A stretch of 64,000 nt of DNA from Chryseobacterium mucoviscidosis (GCF_002177115.1 NZ_MVAG01000108.1:1-64000), one strand, 5' to 3'; shown: positions 35,235 to 45,338, counted from the stretch's first letter. Made by a program: numbers and translations. Notes: a model not told the origin generated them from the letters alone.

Positions 35235-35270
35235 AAATCCCTTTCAATTGGTTTTTTGAAAGGGATTTTT
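35235..35270. terminator. Terminator of the hem operon (also usable in the other direction)
   Basis: Perfect 14-bp stem AAAATCCCTTTCAA/TTGAAAGGGATTTT. It lies 3' of hemE on the minus strand and just upstream of the antitoxin, isolating the two units. Confidence 0.9.
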
Positions 35271-35290
35271 ATTCTATATGTATTTAAATA

Positions 35291-36328
35291 CTAAAACTCA
35301 GCATTCGGTTTCCAATCCACGACAGCTCTGATGAACGCTTCAGCATTTTCCACAGGAATATTCGGTAAAATTCCGTGTCCTAAATTGGCAATGTAACGGT
35401 CTTTTCCGAAACGGTTGATCATTTCAGTAACCATTTTTTTAATTGTTTCAGGAGTTGAATGCAGTCTTGCAGGATCAAAATTTCCCTGAAGCGTCATGGT
35501 ATGATTGGTTAAAGTTCTTGCAAACTCAGGCTTAATCGTCCAGTCGACACCCAAAGCAGAAACCGGAGACTGCGCCATATCTTCCAGAGCAAACCAGCAT
35601 CCTTTTCCGAAAACCACAACGTGCGTTAAAGGGCTTAAAGCTTCAACGATCTGGTTGATGTATTTCCATGAAAATTCCTGATAATCTGCCGGAGAAAGCA
35701 TTCCGCCCCAGGAATCGAAAACCTGAACCGCAGAAACCCCTTTTTCAACCTTTCTTTTAAGATAAGCGATCGTTGTATCAGTAATCTTTTGAAGTAATAA
35801 ATGCGCCGCTTCCGGTTGTGTAAAGCAGAAAGATTTTGCAATATCAAAAGCCTTGCTTCCTTTTCCTTCCACACAATAGCAAAGTATCGTCCAAGGAGAA
35901 CCCGCAAAACCGATCAACGGAATTTCATTATCCAATTTCTGTAAAGTCAGTTCAATAGCATCAAAAACATAACCTAAAGTATCATTCACATCGGGAACCA
36001 CCACATTCTGCACATCTTCCATCGTTCTGATGGGATTATCCAGCCATGGACCCACAGATTCCTTCATTTTGAAATCAATTCCCATTGCCTGCGGAACAAC
36101 AAGGATATCAGAGAATAAAATCGCTGCATCCAAAGGAAATCTTCTGATCGGCTGTACGGTAATTTCGGAAGCCAGTTCCGGCGTCTGACATCTTGTGAAG
36201 AAGTCGTATTTGTCGCGTAATGAAATAAATTCCGGCAAATATCTTCCAGCCTGTCTCATCATCCAAACCGGCGGTCTTTCTACGGTTTCTCCGCGAAGTG
36301 CTTTTAAGTATAGGTCGTTTTTAATCAT
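35291..36328 (-). CDS. hemE: Uroporphyrinogen decarboxylase
   Basis: 345 residues. Converts uroporphyrinogen III to coproporphyrinogen III. The signature start [16 protein letters not shown] binds substrate, followed by [35 protein letters not shown] (the catalytic Asp region), [12 protein letters not shown] and the end [20 protein letters not shown]. It is the last gene of the minus-strand haem cluster. Confidence 0.95.
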   Translation of the reverse strand: MIKNDLYLKALRGETVERPPVWMMRQAGRYLPEFISLRDKYDFFTRCQTPELASEITVQPIRRFPLDAAILFSDILVVPQAMGIDFKMKESVGPWLDNPIRTMEDVQNVVVPDVNDTLGYVFDAIELTLQKLDNEIPLIGFAGSPWTILCYCVEGKGSKAFDIAKSFCFTQPEAAHLLLQKITDTTIAYLKRKVEKGVSAVQVFDSWGGMLSPADYQEFSWKYINQIVEALSPLTHVVVFGKGCWFALEDMAQSPVSALGVDWTIKPEFARTLTNHTMTLQGNFDPARLHSTPETIKKMVTEMINRFGKDRYIANLGHGILPNIPVENAEAFIRAVVDWKPNAEF

Positions 36329-36368
36329 AATATACTAGACTTTATTGCCAAGAATGACAATTAAAATA

Positions 36369-37052
36369 TCAATTTTTATTTAAAATCTCTTTTCGGATCA
36401 GCTTCAGAACAGAAAGTAATGTGCTTCCTTCCGAAACCAAAACAGGCTTTGAAGTATGCTTTCTGAGTTCATTGGCTGTCGTTTCTCCAATGGAAACCAG
36501 AATCATATCCCCAAAAGAATTTCGATTTGCAAAACTACGAACTCCGCTCGGACTAAAAAACACTGCGACATGATATTTTTCATTAATCAGCGGATTGATT
36601 TCCTCCGTATTGTAGACCGTTATTTTTCTGTAGCTGATGTTTTGAAGGGGAAGATTTTTGTCAAGCACGTCTAATGCGATATTTCCGCAGAAATGAAGGA
36701 ATTTTTCCTGCTGACAGAGCATAATGATAAACCGTGAAAGTTCTTCGGCATTTTTCAGGACTTTAAACGTTCCGAATCCGTTTTTTCTCAGCTCTTTTTT
36801 TGTCTTTTCACCGACGCAGTAGATTTTATTGTAGTTTTTCGCCGTAAAATCTTCGTTAGGTTTAAATCCGTTTTTAAAAAATGAACTTACTCCTTTTGCG
36901 CTGGTAAAAATCAATGAATAATCTTTGAGATCAAAAGCATCAGTGTTTATAGAACTTGTTTTAATTACCTCAACACAGTCAAACGAAACATCGTCTCCCA
37001 ATTCTTTGGTTACAATCGCCGGATCTAGGTTTTTGGTAAATAAAATATTCAT
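36369..37052 (-). CDS. hemD: Uroporphyrinogen-III synthase
   Basis: 227 residues, the usual poorly conserved two-domain HemD. Readable marks are the start ILFTKNL, SLIFTSAKGVSSFF, YCVGEKTKKELRKNGF, VAVFFSPSGVRSF and ILVSIGETTANELRKH. It cyclises hydroxymethylbilane with inversion of ring D. It lies between an amidase gene (1-bp overlap) and hemE, and the pathway context supports the call. Confidence 0.88.
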   Translation of the reverse strand: MNILFTKNLDPAIVTKELGDDVSFDCVEVIKTSSINTDAFDLKDYSLIFTSAKGVSSFFKNGFKPNEDFTAKNYNKIYCVGEKTKKELRKNGFGTFKVLKNAEELSRFIIMLCQQEKFLHFCGNIALDVLDKNLPLQNISYRKITVYNTEEINPLINEKYHVAVFFSPSGVRSFANRNSFGDMILVSIGETTANELRKHTSKPVLVSEGSTLLSVLKLIRKEILNKN

Positions 37053-37711
37053 TACGGTTGGTCTTTTAAATGTAAATCGGCAGTCTGAAGCCTTACTTTG
37101 TTCATAAAATCCTTTCCCGGATCTTCTTTTCCTGTGAAATAATTCGGATCAGATTCTCTCCAGAGTTTTGAATTTCTGAAGATTCCGTATTCCGAATGTC
37201 CGATGAGGTATTCTATTTTATATTTTTGGGTTAAATACCGTATCAGTTGTGCATTCGCAGAAACCTGTTTGTCCGTAAGCGGTTCTTTTTTACTTCCGAT
37301 ATTTTCAATCCCGATGGCACAGTAATTCAAACCAATCGTATGTCTGGCAAACTGATTCGGTTCCATCAACTGATAAACCGTTCCGTCTCTGTCAATGATG
37401 AATTGTGAAGAAACATTCAGCGTACTTTGCTTTTTCAGGGTATTTCTTGCGTTTTCAAGATGCGTTTTGTTGAAATATTTAAAATTGCTCTCCACATTTC
37501 CGCCTGCCGTATAATGAAGAACAATCATTTTCGGAACAATCGTCGGTGTTTTCTGAACCAAACCGTGATGCTCTTTCAGATATTCCAAACTTAAACGAAT
37601 TCTTTCTTCAGAATAATTAATGGGCTTATTGATGATTTTCAGTTCATTTTTTTGAGCTGATGCAAAACCCATCAACATAAAAACCAATAAGCATATTACA
37701 TTTCTCGTCAT
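37052..37711 (-). CDS. N-acetylmuramoyl-L-alanine amidase (amidase_2)
   Basis: 219 residues. Signal peptide VICLLVFMLMGFASAQ. Zinc amidase domain with MIVLHYTAGG (first His), FARHTIGLNYCAIGIENIG (second His) and YLIGHSEYGIF (third-ligand region). It cleaves the bond between muramic acid and the stem peptide in the periplasm. It overlaps hemD by 1 bp and the DUF1287 gene by 1 bp, so it is translationally coupled within the haem operon. Confidence 0.85.
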   Translation of the reverse strand: MTRNVICLLVFMLMGFASAQKNELKIINKPINYSEERIRLSLEYLKEHHGLVQKTPTIVPKMIVLHYTAGGNVESNFKYFNKTHLENARNTLKKQSTLNVSSQFIIDRDGTVYQLMEPNQFARHTIGLNYCAIGIENIGSKKEPLTDKQVSANAQLIRYLTQKYKIEYLIGHSEYGIFRNSKLWRESDPNYFTGKEDPGKDFMNKVRLQTADLHLKDQP

Positions 37712-38292
37712 TATTTCTGATATTGATAATGTCCTGTAATGGTAAACTTAAACAAACAATCTTCCAAAACCTGTCCGCCTCCGATATTGTGTACAATTAA
37801 ATACCTTTTCCCGTCCGCCGATTTTCTGTTCACTACAATTCCGATGTGCGTTAAATTTCCCGGAAGATCCCAGGTTACAATATCTCCGGGAACATATAAT
37901 TCCGGTTTGGTTTCAATGGATTTTGATTTTCCAAATTTGGCAAAGAACACTCTCAGGTTGGGAACTCTGCGGTGGTCGATATTCGTGTCGGGCCTCTTCA
38001 GTCCCCATTTTTTAGGATATTTTGAAAAATTTTTCGCCATATCTTCATGCACTTCTTTCTGAAGATCAATCCCCAGTTTTCGGTAAGCTCTGATCACAAC
38101 ATCGGTACAAACGCCTTTGTCCGCAGGAACGTCTCCGTTCGGATATTTGATGTTGAAATAGGCGGGATCATAACTTACACGGTCTTTTGTAAGGCTTAAA
38201 GCCGCATTAGAAAGTTTTTGGGCAAACTGATTCTGTGCTTTTCCAAAAAACACGCAAAGAACTACAATAAATATTGAGAAATATTTCTTCAT
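37711..38292 (-). CDS. DUF1287 family secreted protein (NlpC/P60-like fold)
   Basis: 193 residues. Signal peptide FSIFIVVLCVFFGKAQ. DUF1287 marks: DVPADKGVCTDVVIRAYRKLGIDLQKEVHED, PDTNIDHRRVPNLRVFF, PGDIVTWDLPGNLTHIGIVVNRK and HNIGGGQVLEDCLF. The Cys in GVCTDV and the His in LTHIGIV sit as in cysteine peptidases of the NlpC/P60 type. Its neighbour is an amidase, so a cell-wall role is likely; the reaction is not known to me. Confidence 0.8.
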   Translation of the reverse strand: MKKYFSIFIVVLCVFFGKAQNQFAQKLSNAALSLTKDRVSYDPAYFNIKYPNGDVPADKGVCTDVVIRAYRKLGIDLQKEVHEDMAKNFSKYPKKWGLKRPDTNIDHRRVPNLRVFFAKFGKSKSIETKPELYVPGDIVTWDLPGNLTHIGIVVNRKSADGKRYLIVHNIGGGQVLEDCLFKFTITGHYQYQK

Positions 38293-38334
38293 AGAAGTCC
38301 GGAACCTTAAAAGTTAAAATGTAAAAAGTGAATT

Positions 38335-39246
38335 TTAGATCTGGCTTTTAATTTCCACCATCAATTCTTTTCCGCCGTTTTCAAGAACAGTTTTTGCAAA
38401 TTTTTCCCCGAAATTTTCTTCATTATTATACATGAAGCTTTCATCGGTTGCGATGCTATTCTTACCATCCAGAGAACAAAGCGCTGCCTTGAAACGGATC
38501 TGGTCTTCAAAAAGCTCGGCAAATGCTCCGATAGGTGCTGTACAGCCTCCTTCCAGAGTGCTCAGGAAATTTCTTTCCATTTCCACACAGATCTGCGTAT
38601 TTTTATGATTGGTAAACTGTCTGATGATATCATTGATCTCAGTTTTGTCTGAATGTCCTGCGACAGCAATCACTCCCTGCGAAGGAGCCGGAATTAAAAA
38701 CGGAATCATTTCATAATCAATGTCCATTTTCATTCTCTTAATTCCTGCCAGAGACAGAATGGTCGCATCAAAATCTCCTTCTTCCAGCTTCTGAAGCCTT
38801 GTCTGAATATTTCCACGAATGTCCGAAAATTCAGCATTGGGGAAGTTTTTCAGCCAGAATGCTCTTCTTCTTAAACTGCTGGTTGCGAGTTTAAGCTCGT
38901 GAAGTTCTTTGTTTTTTGCAGATTCCTTTCGAATCAAAACATCCTGCGGAAAATCTCTTTCCAGATAAGAAACGATCTCAAGGTTTTCGGGAAGTTTTGT
39001 AGGAACATCTTTTAAAGAATGTACGGCAATATCAATTTCGTCATTTAATAAGGCAATATCAAGATCTCTGGTGAAAACGCCTGTAATCCCTAATGAATAA
39101 AGAGGCTGTGTAAGGTTTTTATCGCCCGAAGAGACGATAGGAACAATTTCCGTTAAATAATTGTTGTTCTGAAGATGCCTCGCAACTTCTCTAGCCTGCC
39201 AAAGTGCCAGTGCAGAATTTCTGGTTCCGATTCTAATGCTTTTCAT
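38335..39246 (-). CDS. hemC: Hydroxymethylbilane synthase (porphobilinogen deaminase)
   Basis: The start at 39246 (MKSIRIGTRNSALALWQ) is preferred over the upstream ATG at 39270 because the conserved protein begins there; overlap with hemA is then 14 bp. 303 residues. It polymerises four porphobilinogens. The dipyrromethane cofactor Cys is in LEGGCTAPIGA, and HSLKDVPTKLPENLEI and SSLRRRAFWLKNFP are diagnostic. It follows hemA and precedes the two cell-wall genes. Confidence 0.95.
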   Translation of the reverse strand: MKSIRIGTRNSALALWQAREVARHLQNNNYLTEIVPIVSSGDKNLTQPLYSLGITGVFTRDLDIALLNDEIDIAVHSLKDVPTKLPENLEIVSYLERDFPQDVLIRKESAKNKELHELKLATSSLRRRAFWLKNFPNAEFSDIRGNIQTRLQKLEEGDFDATILSLAGIKRMKMDIDYEMIPFLIPAPSQGVIAVAGHSDKTEINDIIRQFTNHKNTQICVEMERNFLSTLEGGCTAPIGAFAELFEDQIRFKAALCSLDGKNSIATDESFMYNNEENFGEKFAKTVLENGGKELMVEIKSQI

Positions 39247-40507
39247 TGAATTCGTTGTTTGGTTGTTCAACTAATATTTCGTGCATTAATTTACTAATTT
39301 CTTCGGCTTTTAAAGGATTATCGATGATATATTTTGCAAAACGGTTGGTAATTTTCTGGATCATTTTATCAGAAAGTTCCATATCCGTGATGTTTATGTA
39401 TTTATTTTTTTTGTAAAAATTATGCATTTCATTGCGTTCCATGTTCTTAAGAACCGCTTTGAAATGATGGATATTGGGTGCGAGTTTTCTCTTTTTTTCC
39501 CACTCAAGGAAGTCTTTCGTCATTTCCTTGATGATTTTTTCGGCTTTCGGGATCTCTTTTTCTCTCTGCTGAATAGTTTCCTGAATCTGTTTGGAAAGTT
39601 CATCCACGTCAATCAGCGTTACATTTTCATTCTCCTTTACGTTTTTATCCACATTATTCGGGATGGATAAATCGATTACCAAAGTTTCTTTTCCGTTCGG
39701 GAAATGAGACCTGTTCACGATGGGATGTCTTGCGCCGGTAGCAACGATAAGAATATCTGTATTGCCCAATTCTTTATCAAAATCGGCGTAATCAATATGC
39801 GGAATATTATACTTCTCGGAAATCTTAGCTGCCGTTTCCTGAGTTCTGTTGGCAATTTTTATTTTCGGCTGGTAAACGTGTTTTACCAGATTTTCAACTG
39901 TATTCTGCCCGATTTCTCCTACACCAAGCAGAAGAATATTTTTTTCGGTAATTCTTTTCTGGCTGTTTAAAATATAATGAACCGCCGCATAAGAAACAGA
40001 AGCTGCTCCGTTGGAAATTCCGGTCTCATTTTTTATTCTTTTCGAAATCTGAATGGCGGAATTGATGGCTCTTTCCAGATAAGGATTGGAGTTCTGTCTT
40101 TCTTTTTTGAAACGGTTGTAGGCTTTTTTAATCTGTCCGATGATCTCAAAATCCCCGATAATCTGGCTTTCAAGTCCGGCTGCAACTCTGAAAAGGTGAG
40201 TTAAAGCTTCTTCCTTCGTTAAAATATTGGCAAATTGAAGAAAATCCATCAGATTAACCCCAATTGTTTTACAATATTCTTCCGCAACCAAAAGATAGTT
40301 GGGAGAAGTGGTGTAAATTTCGGTTCTGTTACAAGTCGAAACGACAAAGGAATCCCCTAAATCTTCATTATGGATTCGGGTAACAAAATTCTTAATGTTT
40401 TCATCAAAAAATGCAAATTTACCCCTTGTTTCTGCGTCAGCTTTTTCGAAACTAACGGAAAGCACAGCAAAATTAGACGTCTGATGTATGTTTGAATATT
40501 GTAACAT
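39233..40507 (-). CDS. hemA: Glutamyl-tRNA reductase
   Basis: 424 residues, first committed step of the C5 haem pathway. The catalytic Cys lies in FVVSTCNRTEIYT near residue 58. LFRVAAGLESQIIGDFEIIGQIKKAY, the NADPH domain LLLGVGEIGQNTVENL and the C-terminal dimerisation helices (IIKEMTKDFLEWEKKRK) are present. It is the first gene of the minus-strand cluster. Confidence 0.95.
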   Translation of the reverse strand: MLQYSNIHQTSNFAVLSVSFEKADAETRGKFAFFDENIKNFVTRIHNEDLGDSFVVSTCNRTEIYTTSPNYLLVAEEYCKTIGVNLMDFLQFANILTKEEALTHLFRVAAGLESQIIGDFEIIGQIKKAYNRFKKERQNSNPYLERAINSAIQISKRIKNETGISNGAASVSYAAVHYILNSQKRITEKNILLLGVGEIGQNTVENLVKHVYQPKIKIANRTQETAAKISEKYNIPHIDYADFDKELGNTDILIVATGARHPIVNRSHFPNGKETLVIDLSIPNNVDKNVKENENVTLIDVDELSKQIQETIQQREKEIPKAEKIIKEMTKDFLEWEKKRKLAPNIHHFKAVLKNMERNEMHNFYKKNKYINITDMELSDKMIQKITNRFAKYIIDNPLKAEEISKLMHEILVEQPNNEFNEKH

Positions 40508-40515
40508 AAGCGTGG

Positions 40516-40523
40516 CAAATTTA
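40516..40523 (-). promoter_or_regulatory. -7 box of hemA
   Basis: Minus-strand TAAATTTG, 9 bp before the hemA start, so the transcript would have almost no leader. Confidence 0.55.
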
Positions 40524-40864
40524 CGTTTTTTTTAGCAAAACATTCCTTGATAATGTATATGATAATTATCGTAAAAAACTATTTCGGAGATGACCAATGA
40601 CAATGTTTTGTTGTTAATAAACGTTAAAAATAATTGTTGAAAAACACAGATTTTCTTCATTTAATTATTTCACAAAAATATTTCACAAAAAATGAAAAAG
40701 TGAAGACAGTCCATTTACCTGCATTGCGCCTGTGTTTCTCTTAAATCCAGCTTAAAATAAATTATGTAAATGCTTAGGGCAAAAGTTAATAGGCGATTGC
40801 AAATTTTAATAAAAATTTAACCAAATTATATGCCCGCGGAATTTCTTTGATAGTCTTAAATTTA

Positions 40865-40872
40865 TATCTTTG
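40865..40872 (+). promoter_or_regulatory. -7 box of the mreB operon
   Basis: TATCTTTG about 30 bp before mreB, with TTTG at 40846-40849, 15 nt upstream (shorter than the usual 19-20). Confidence 0.65.
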
Positions 40873-40901
40873 TAACTCTTTAAAAAATCAGAAGTAAAAG
40901 T

Positions 40902-41927
40902 ATGAGTTTATTCGATATGTTTACGCAAGAAATTGCGATAGACCTTGGTACTGCCAACACCCTTATCATCCATAATAATAAAATTGTTATAGACCAGCCG
41001 TCTATTGTCGCGATCGAGCGTTCGACAGGCAGACCGATTGCCGTGGGTGAACAGGCGAAACACATGCAGGGGAAAACTCATGAGGACATCAAAACAATCC
41101 GTCCGTTGAAAGACGGGGTAATTGCCGATTTCCACGCTTCTGAACACATGATTAAGGAATTCATCAAAAAAATTCCTGGAATTAAAGGGAAATTTATTCA
41201 GCCTGCGTTAAGAATCGTTATCTGTATTCCTTCCGGAATTACGGAGGTTGAAAAAAGAGCGGTAAGAGATTCTGCCCAGAAAGTAAACGCTAAAGAAGTT
41301 CGTTTAATATACGAACCAATGGCTGCAGCAATAGGGGTTGGAATCGACGTACAGAAACCTGAAGGAAACATGATCATCGACATAGGTGGCGGTACTACAG
41401 AAATTGCTGTTGTAGCTTTAGGAGGTATCGTTTGCGATAAATCTGTAAAAATTGCGGGAGATGTATTTACGAATGACATTGCCTATTACTTAAGAACGCA
41501 TCACAACTTATATATCGGAGAAAGAACAGCGGAGAGAATTAAAATCGAAGTTGGTTCTGCCGTTGAAGACTTAGACGTAGATATCGAAGATATTCCGGTA
41601 CAGGGAAGAGACCTTATTACAGGAAAGCCTAAAGAAATTATGGTGGGTTACAAAGAGATTGCAAGAGCATTGGACAAATCAATCATCAGAATTGAAGATG
41701 CGGTAATGGAAACTCTTTCTCTTACTCCTCCGGAATTGGCGGCAGATATTTATAAGACAGGAATTTATCTTGCCGGTGGCGGTGCATTATTAAGAGGTCT
41801 TGCAGACAGATTGCACAAAAAGACAGGTCTTCCTGTATTTGTAGCAGAAGATCCGTTGAGAGCGGTTGTTCGCGGAACTGGTATTGCTCTTAAGAATATG
41901 GATAAATTCAATTTCTTAATTAAATAA
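40902..41927 (+). CDS. mreB: Rod-shape actin homologue MreB
   Basis: 341 residues. Actin-fold ATPase that guides side-wall synthesis. AIDLGTANTLI (phosphate 1), GGGTTEIAVVALGG (phosphate 2) and GIYLAGGGALLRGL (adenosine) are present. It is the first gene of the elongation operon mreB-mreC-mreD-mrdA-rodA, whose members follow with small gaps or overlaps. Confidence 0.97.
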   Translation: MSLFDMFTQEIAIDLGTANTLIIHNNKIVIDQPSIVAIERSTGRPIAVGEQAKHMQGKTHEDIKTIRPLKDGVIADFHASEHMIKEFIKKIPGIKGKFIQPALRIVICIPSGITEVEKRAVRDSAQKVNAKEVRLIYEPMAAAIGVGIDVQKPEGNMIIDIGGGTTEIAVVALGGIVCDKSVKIAGDVFTNDIAYYLRTHHNLYIGERTAERIKIEVGSAVEDLDVDIEDIPVQGRDLITGKPKEIMVGYKEIARALDKSIIRIEDAVMETLSLTPPELAADIYKTGIYLAGGGALLRGLADRLHKKTGLPVFVAEDPLRAVVRGTGIALKNMDKFNFLIK

Positions 41928-41954
41928 TTCTAACTTTTTACGAAACACATCTGA

Positions 41955-42809
41955 ATGGGATTTTTGCTGAGATTATTTTCAAAGAATGCGCTATTTGTCT
42001 TCTTTATATTTCTGCAAATCATTGCTCTTGTTCTGATATTCTCTAAAAACGCCATGCAGCAATCATGGATTGCAGGGCAGTCTGCTGCTTTCAATTCCTG
42101 GGTTTCGGGATATATTGATGAAGGAGTTTCGTATCTTAAGCTGAAACAGATCAACGAAGATCTTGTGGCACAAAATAAAGCCTTGATGGTTGAACTTTAC
42201 GGAAAACAGGGAGCGAAAAATCCAATGTTCAGAAAAGTTCATGATACGATCGGAGGCGGACAAATTTATACTTTTGTAGACGGAGAGATTGTTTTCAACA
42301 GCATCAACAGAAGAAATAACTACTTTACCATCAACAGAGGTCGCAGAGACGGTGTTTTTCCGCAAATGGGCGTGATGGCTCCGAAAGGAATCGCCGGAAT
42401 CGTTATTAACTCTACAGACAGCTATGCTTTGGTTCAGTCGGTTTTAAGTGTTAATAAAATCAGAATCAATGCTGCTTTAAAAAACTCAGGATATTTCGGA
42501 ACCTTAACATGGAACGGAGACAACTCCAGAGTAATGCATTTGGCGGATATTCCAAAATATGTTGCCCTGAAAATTGGCGATACTGTGGTTACCGACGGAA
42601 AATCAGCGATTTTCCCTAAAGGCGTACAGATCGGAACCATTGCAGGATATTCTGTGGATAATAAAACCGGATTCTGGGATATTTCGGTGGAACTAAGTGA
42701 AAAAATGGGAGCTTTAAGCAAAGTTTATGTGGTGAAAAACCTCAAGAAAGCTGAAGTTCAGAAGATTCAGGACACCATGCAGGCTGTAATAAAAAAGGAA
42801 AATGATTAG
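41955..42809 (+). CDS. mreC: Rod-shape-determining protein MreC
   Basis: 284 residues. One membrane helix near residues 10-28 (ALFVFFIFLQIIALVLIF), a short coiled coil (LKLKQINEDLVAQNKALMVEL) and a beta-rich periplasmic domain with YFTINRGRRDGVFPQMGVMAPKGIAGIV. It bridges MreB and the periplasmic synthases. It overlaps mreD by 8 bp. Confidence 0.93.
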   Translation: MGFLLRLFSKNALFVFFIFLQIIALVLIFSKNAMQQSWIAGQSAAFNSWVSGYIDEGVSYLKLKQINEDLVAQNKALMVELYGKQGAKNPMFRKVHDTIGGGQIYTFVDGEIVFNSINRRNNYFTINRGRRDGVFPQMGVMAPKGIAGIVINSTDSYALVQSVLSVNKIRINAALKNSGYFGTLTWNGDNSRVMHLADIPKYVALKIGDTVVTDGKSAIFPKGVQIGTIAGYSVDNKTGFWDISVELSEKMGALSKVYVVKNLKKAEVQKIQDTMQAVIKKEND

Positions 42810-43308
42810 CAGAACATTATTTACGGATATATTGATTATGATTTTTCTGGTTGCATTACAGGTTTTTGTACTGAACAGGATCACCATTTTCGGAAAGTAC
42901 ACTCCGGTGCTCTATCCGGTATTCGTGATGTTTTATCCTTTTTTCAGAAATAAATTTCAGTTTTTAGCACTAAGTTTTCTTATCGGGCTTTCCGTAGATG
43001 CATTTCTCGGAACCTGGGGAATGAATGCATTTGCAACCACTTTGATTGCTTATTTCAGGACTTTGATTTTCAGAACTTCTACAGATACTTCTACAGATTT
43101 TTTCTCTTTTCAGTCCCTGCAGTGGGCGCAGTTTTTACTGTTTTTATTTTCAAGTATCTTTTTGCATCAGCTTTTAGTACAGTACATTGAATTCTTCAAG
43201 TTGAGCAGATTTTTTGAAATATTGCTTAATGTATTGGTAACTAGTTTAATTTCATTTATATTTATAGTTATTTACGCATTAATCTTTAAAATCAAACAAA
43301 AAGTTTGA
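42802..43308 (+). CDS. mreD: Rod-shape-determining protein MreD
   Basis: 168 residues, about five membrane helices (DILIMIFLVALQVFVLNRI at the start). Poorly conserved family, identified by size, topology and position between mreC and mrdA. Its stop TGA is embedded in the start region of mrdA. Confidence 0.88.
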   Translation: MISRTLFTDILIMIFLVALQVFVLNRITIFGKYTPVLYPVFVMFYPFFRNKFQFLALSFLIGLSVDAFLGTWGMNAFATTLIAYFRTLIFRTSTDTSTDFFSFQSLQWAQFLLFLFSSIFLHQLLVQYIEFFKLSRFFEILLNVLVTSLISFIFIVIYALIFKIKQKV

Positions 43309-45338
43309 ACACACGTTATTTAAAAATCTTTTCCGTTCTTATCGTTATCGCTCTGATTTTTGTGGCGAGAATTGCTTATTTACAGTTGTTTACGGATCGT
43401 TATGCTTTAAATGCAGCGAATACTTCCATTAAAATTGAATACGTTATTCCGCAAAGAGGAGTCATTTTTGACCGCAACGGCAAAATTCTGGTGGGAAACC
43501 AGCCTGCTTATGAAATTTCCTTCACTCAGGCTTTAATGCGTCCTGACTTTGATACGGTGGGATTCTGCAACCTGATGAAGATTTCCAAAAATGATTTCGT
43601 AAGAACCATTGAAAATATTAAAAAAGAAAAATATTATTCCAAGCTGACTCCCATGACCTTCATGAAAAATCTAAGCCGTGAAGACATTGCGAGAGTTCAG
43701 GAAATCATATTCAAATATCCCGCTTTCAGCATCGTTTCAAGACCTCAGCGACAATATGAAGTTTCTACGTCGGGAAATCTTTTGGGATATACCAGTGAAG
43801 TTAACGAAAGAGAAATTAAAAAAGACTCTGCCTATTATTTACCGGGCGATTTCATCGGAAAAACAGGAGTTGAAAAAGCCTACGAAAAAGAACTTCGAGG
43901 AGTGAAAGGAATGAAATACATTCAGAAGGACATCAAACTGAGAAATGTAGGACCTTACAAAAACGGATCTTTAGACAAAGACGTTATCACAGGAAAAGAC
44001 ATTACACTTACCATAGACTACGATCTGCAGAGAATTGCTGAAGAAATGCTTGTTAATAAGCACGGTGCGATTGTGGCGATTGATCCCAATAACGGAGAAG
44101 TTCTGGTGGCTGCAACCGGACCGGATATCGATCCGAATCTTTTTACCGGACCAAATAAATCTAAAAACCTCTACGCTTTATCCAAAGATACAATCTACGA
44201 GAACAAACCGACTTTCGACCGGTCTTTACAGGCAGCTTATCCTCCCGGTTCCACATTTAAATTGTTAACCGCTTTGTCTGCGATGCAGATGGGTGTAATG
44301 GACGAAAATACAGTGTTTCCTTGTGGAGGCGGATTTAATTACAGAGGGTTGAGAATTAAAGGTCACGGTGGCGCAGATCCGCTGATTCCTGCTATTCAGG
44401 TTTCGAGTAACTGTTACTTTTCCTACGCGTATTTGGCGATCGTTAATAAATATCCCGGAAATCCTTCGAAAGGGGTTGACGAATGGAAAAAGATCATGAG
44501 CAGTTTCGGAGTAGGGGAATTTTTAAATAATGATTTTGCGGTAGGTGCAAAAGGAAGAATTCCAACCGGAGAATTTTATGAGAAAAGAATGGCTTCTATT
44601 TATAAAGCAAGTGGTTCTAAAAAAGATCCTAAAAATTGGGATCCTTTGGCAACCGGGGCTGTTTTCAACGGAATGGGACAGGGAGACGTATTGGTAACTC
44701 CGCTTCAGCTTGCCAATTATGTGGCTGCAATTGCCAATAAAGGATGGTATTACACTCCGCATATCGTAAAATCGATCGACGGAAAGCCCAATCCGGATCC
44801 GAGATTCAAAAAGAAGCATCAGACTTTAGTTGATAAAAAACATTTTGAACCGGTGCTGAAAGGAATGGAAGCGGTGGTTTTAAGAGGTACGGCACATGGC
44901 TTAAAATCCAACGATTTTACCCAGTTGGCAAAAACAGGGACTGCACAGGTTCCGCAGGGAAAAGATAATTCCATTTTTGTTTTGATTGCTCCGGCTGATA
45001 AACCTAAGATTGTAGTTGCGGCGGTAATGGAACACGCCGGATTTGGAGCGACTTGGGCTGGTCCAGCCTCAACGGTAATCGCCGAAAAATTTATTACAGG
45101 TGATCTGAAGCGTGAAAATCTCTACAAAAAAATGACTTCCTCAAGCTTTATGCCTGAATATAAAAGACAGTGGATTGCCGATCTGAAGCGTAAAGGATTG
45201 TACAAAGAACCGGTAGATTCTCTCAAGCAGAAAAGAATACAGGACAGCCTGAAATTTGTAAAAGAGCAGAAAGCAAAACTGCAGAAACAGATAGACATCG
45301 AAACGAAAAATAATAAAACAAAACCTGCTAAACAATGA
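43305..45338 (+). CDS. mrdA: Penicillin-binding protein 2 (elongation transpeptidase)
   Basis: 677 residues. TTG start at 43305 overlapping the mreD stop by 4 bp; no ATG fits the conserved beginning. One membrane helix (FSVLIVIALIFVARIAYLQL), a pedestal domain, and a transpeptidase domain with SxxK in AAYPPGSTFKLLTAL, SxN in VSSNCYFSYAY and KTGTAQVPQ. The tail after 620 is Lys/Gln-rich and flavobacterial. It cross-links side-wall peptidoglycan with RodA, encoded next. Confidence 0.95.
   Translation: MNTRYLKIFSVLIVIALIFVARIAYLQLFTDRYALNAANTSIKIEYVIPQRGVIFDRNGKILVGNQPAYEISFTQALMRPDFDTVGFCNLMKISKNDFVRTIENIKKEKYYSKLTPMTFMKNLSREDIARVQEIIFKYPAFSIVSRPQRQYEVSTSGNLLGYTSEVNEREIKKDSAYYLPGDFIGKTGVEKAYEKELRGVKGMKYIQKDIKLRNVGPYKNGSLDKDVITGKDITLTIDYDLQRIAEEMLVNKHGAIVAIDPNNGEVLVAATGPDIDPNLFTGPNKSKNLYALSKDTIYENKPTFDRSLQAAYPPGSTFKLLTALSAMQMGVMDENTVFPCGGGFNYRGLRIKGHGGADPLIPAIQVSSNCYFSYAYLAIVNKYPGNPSKGVDEWKKIMSSFGVGEFLNNDFAVGAKGRIPTGEFYEKRMASIYKASGSKKDPKNWDPLATGAVFNGMGQGDVLVTPLQLANYVAAIANKGWYYTPHIVKSIDGKPNPDPRFKKKHQTLVDKKHFEPVLKGMEAVVLRGTAHGLKSNDFTQLAKTGTAQVPQGKDNSIFVLIAPADKPKIVVAAVMEHAGFGATWAGPASTVIAEKFITGDLKRENLYKKMTSSSFMPEYKRQWIADLKRKGLYKEPVDSLKQKRIQDSLKFVKEQKAKLQKQIDIETKNNKTKPAKQ

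Larger units (their letters stand above)
40508..40901. other. Divergent intergenic region between hemA and mreB
   Basis: 394 bp without a gene. It holds the -7 boxes of both divergent units and a 10-bp palindrome GATAATTATC at 40561-40570. I see no open frame, riboswitch fold or terminator. Confidence 0.6.
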
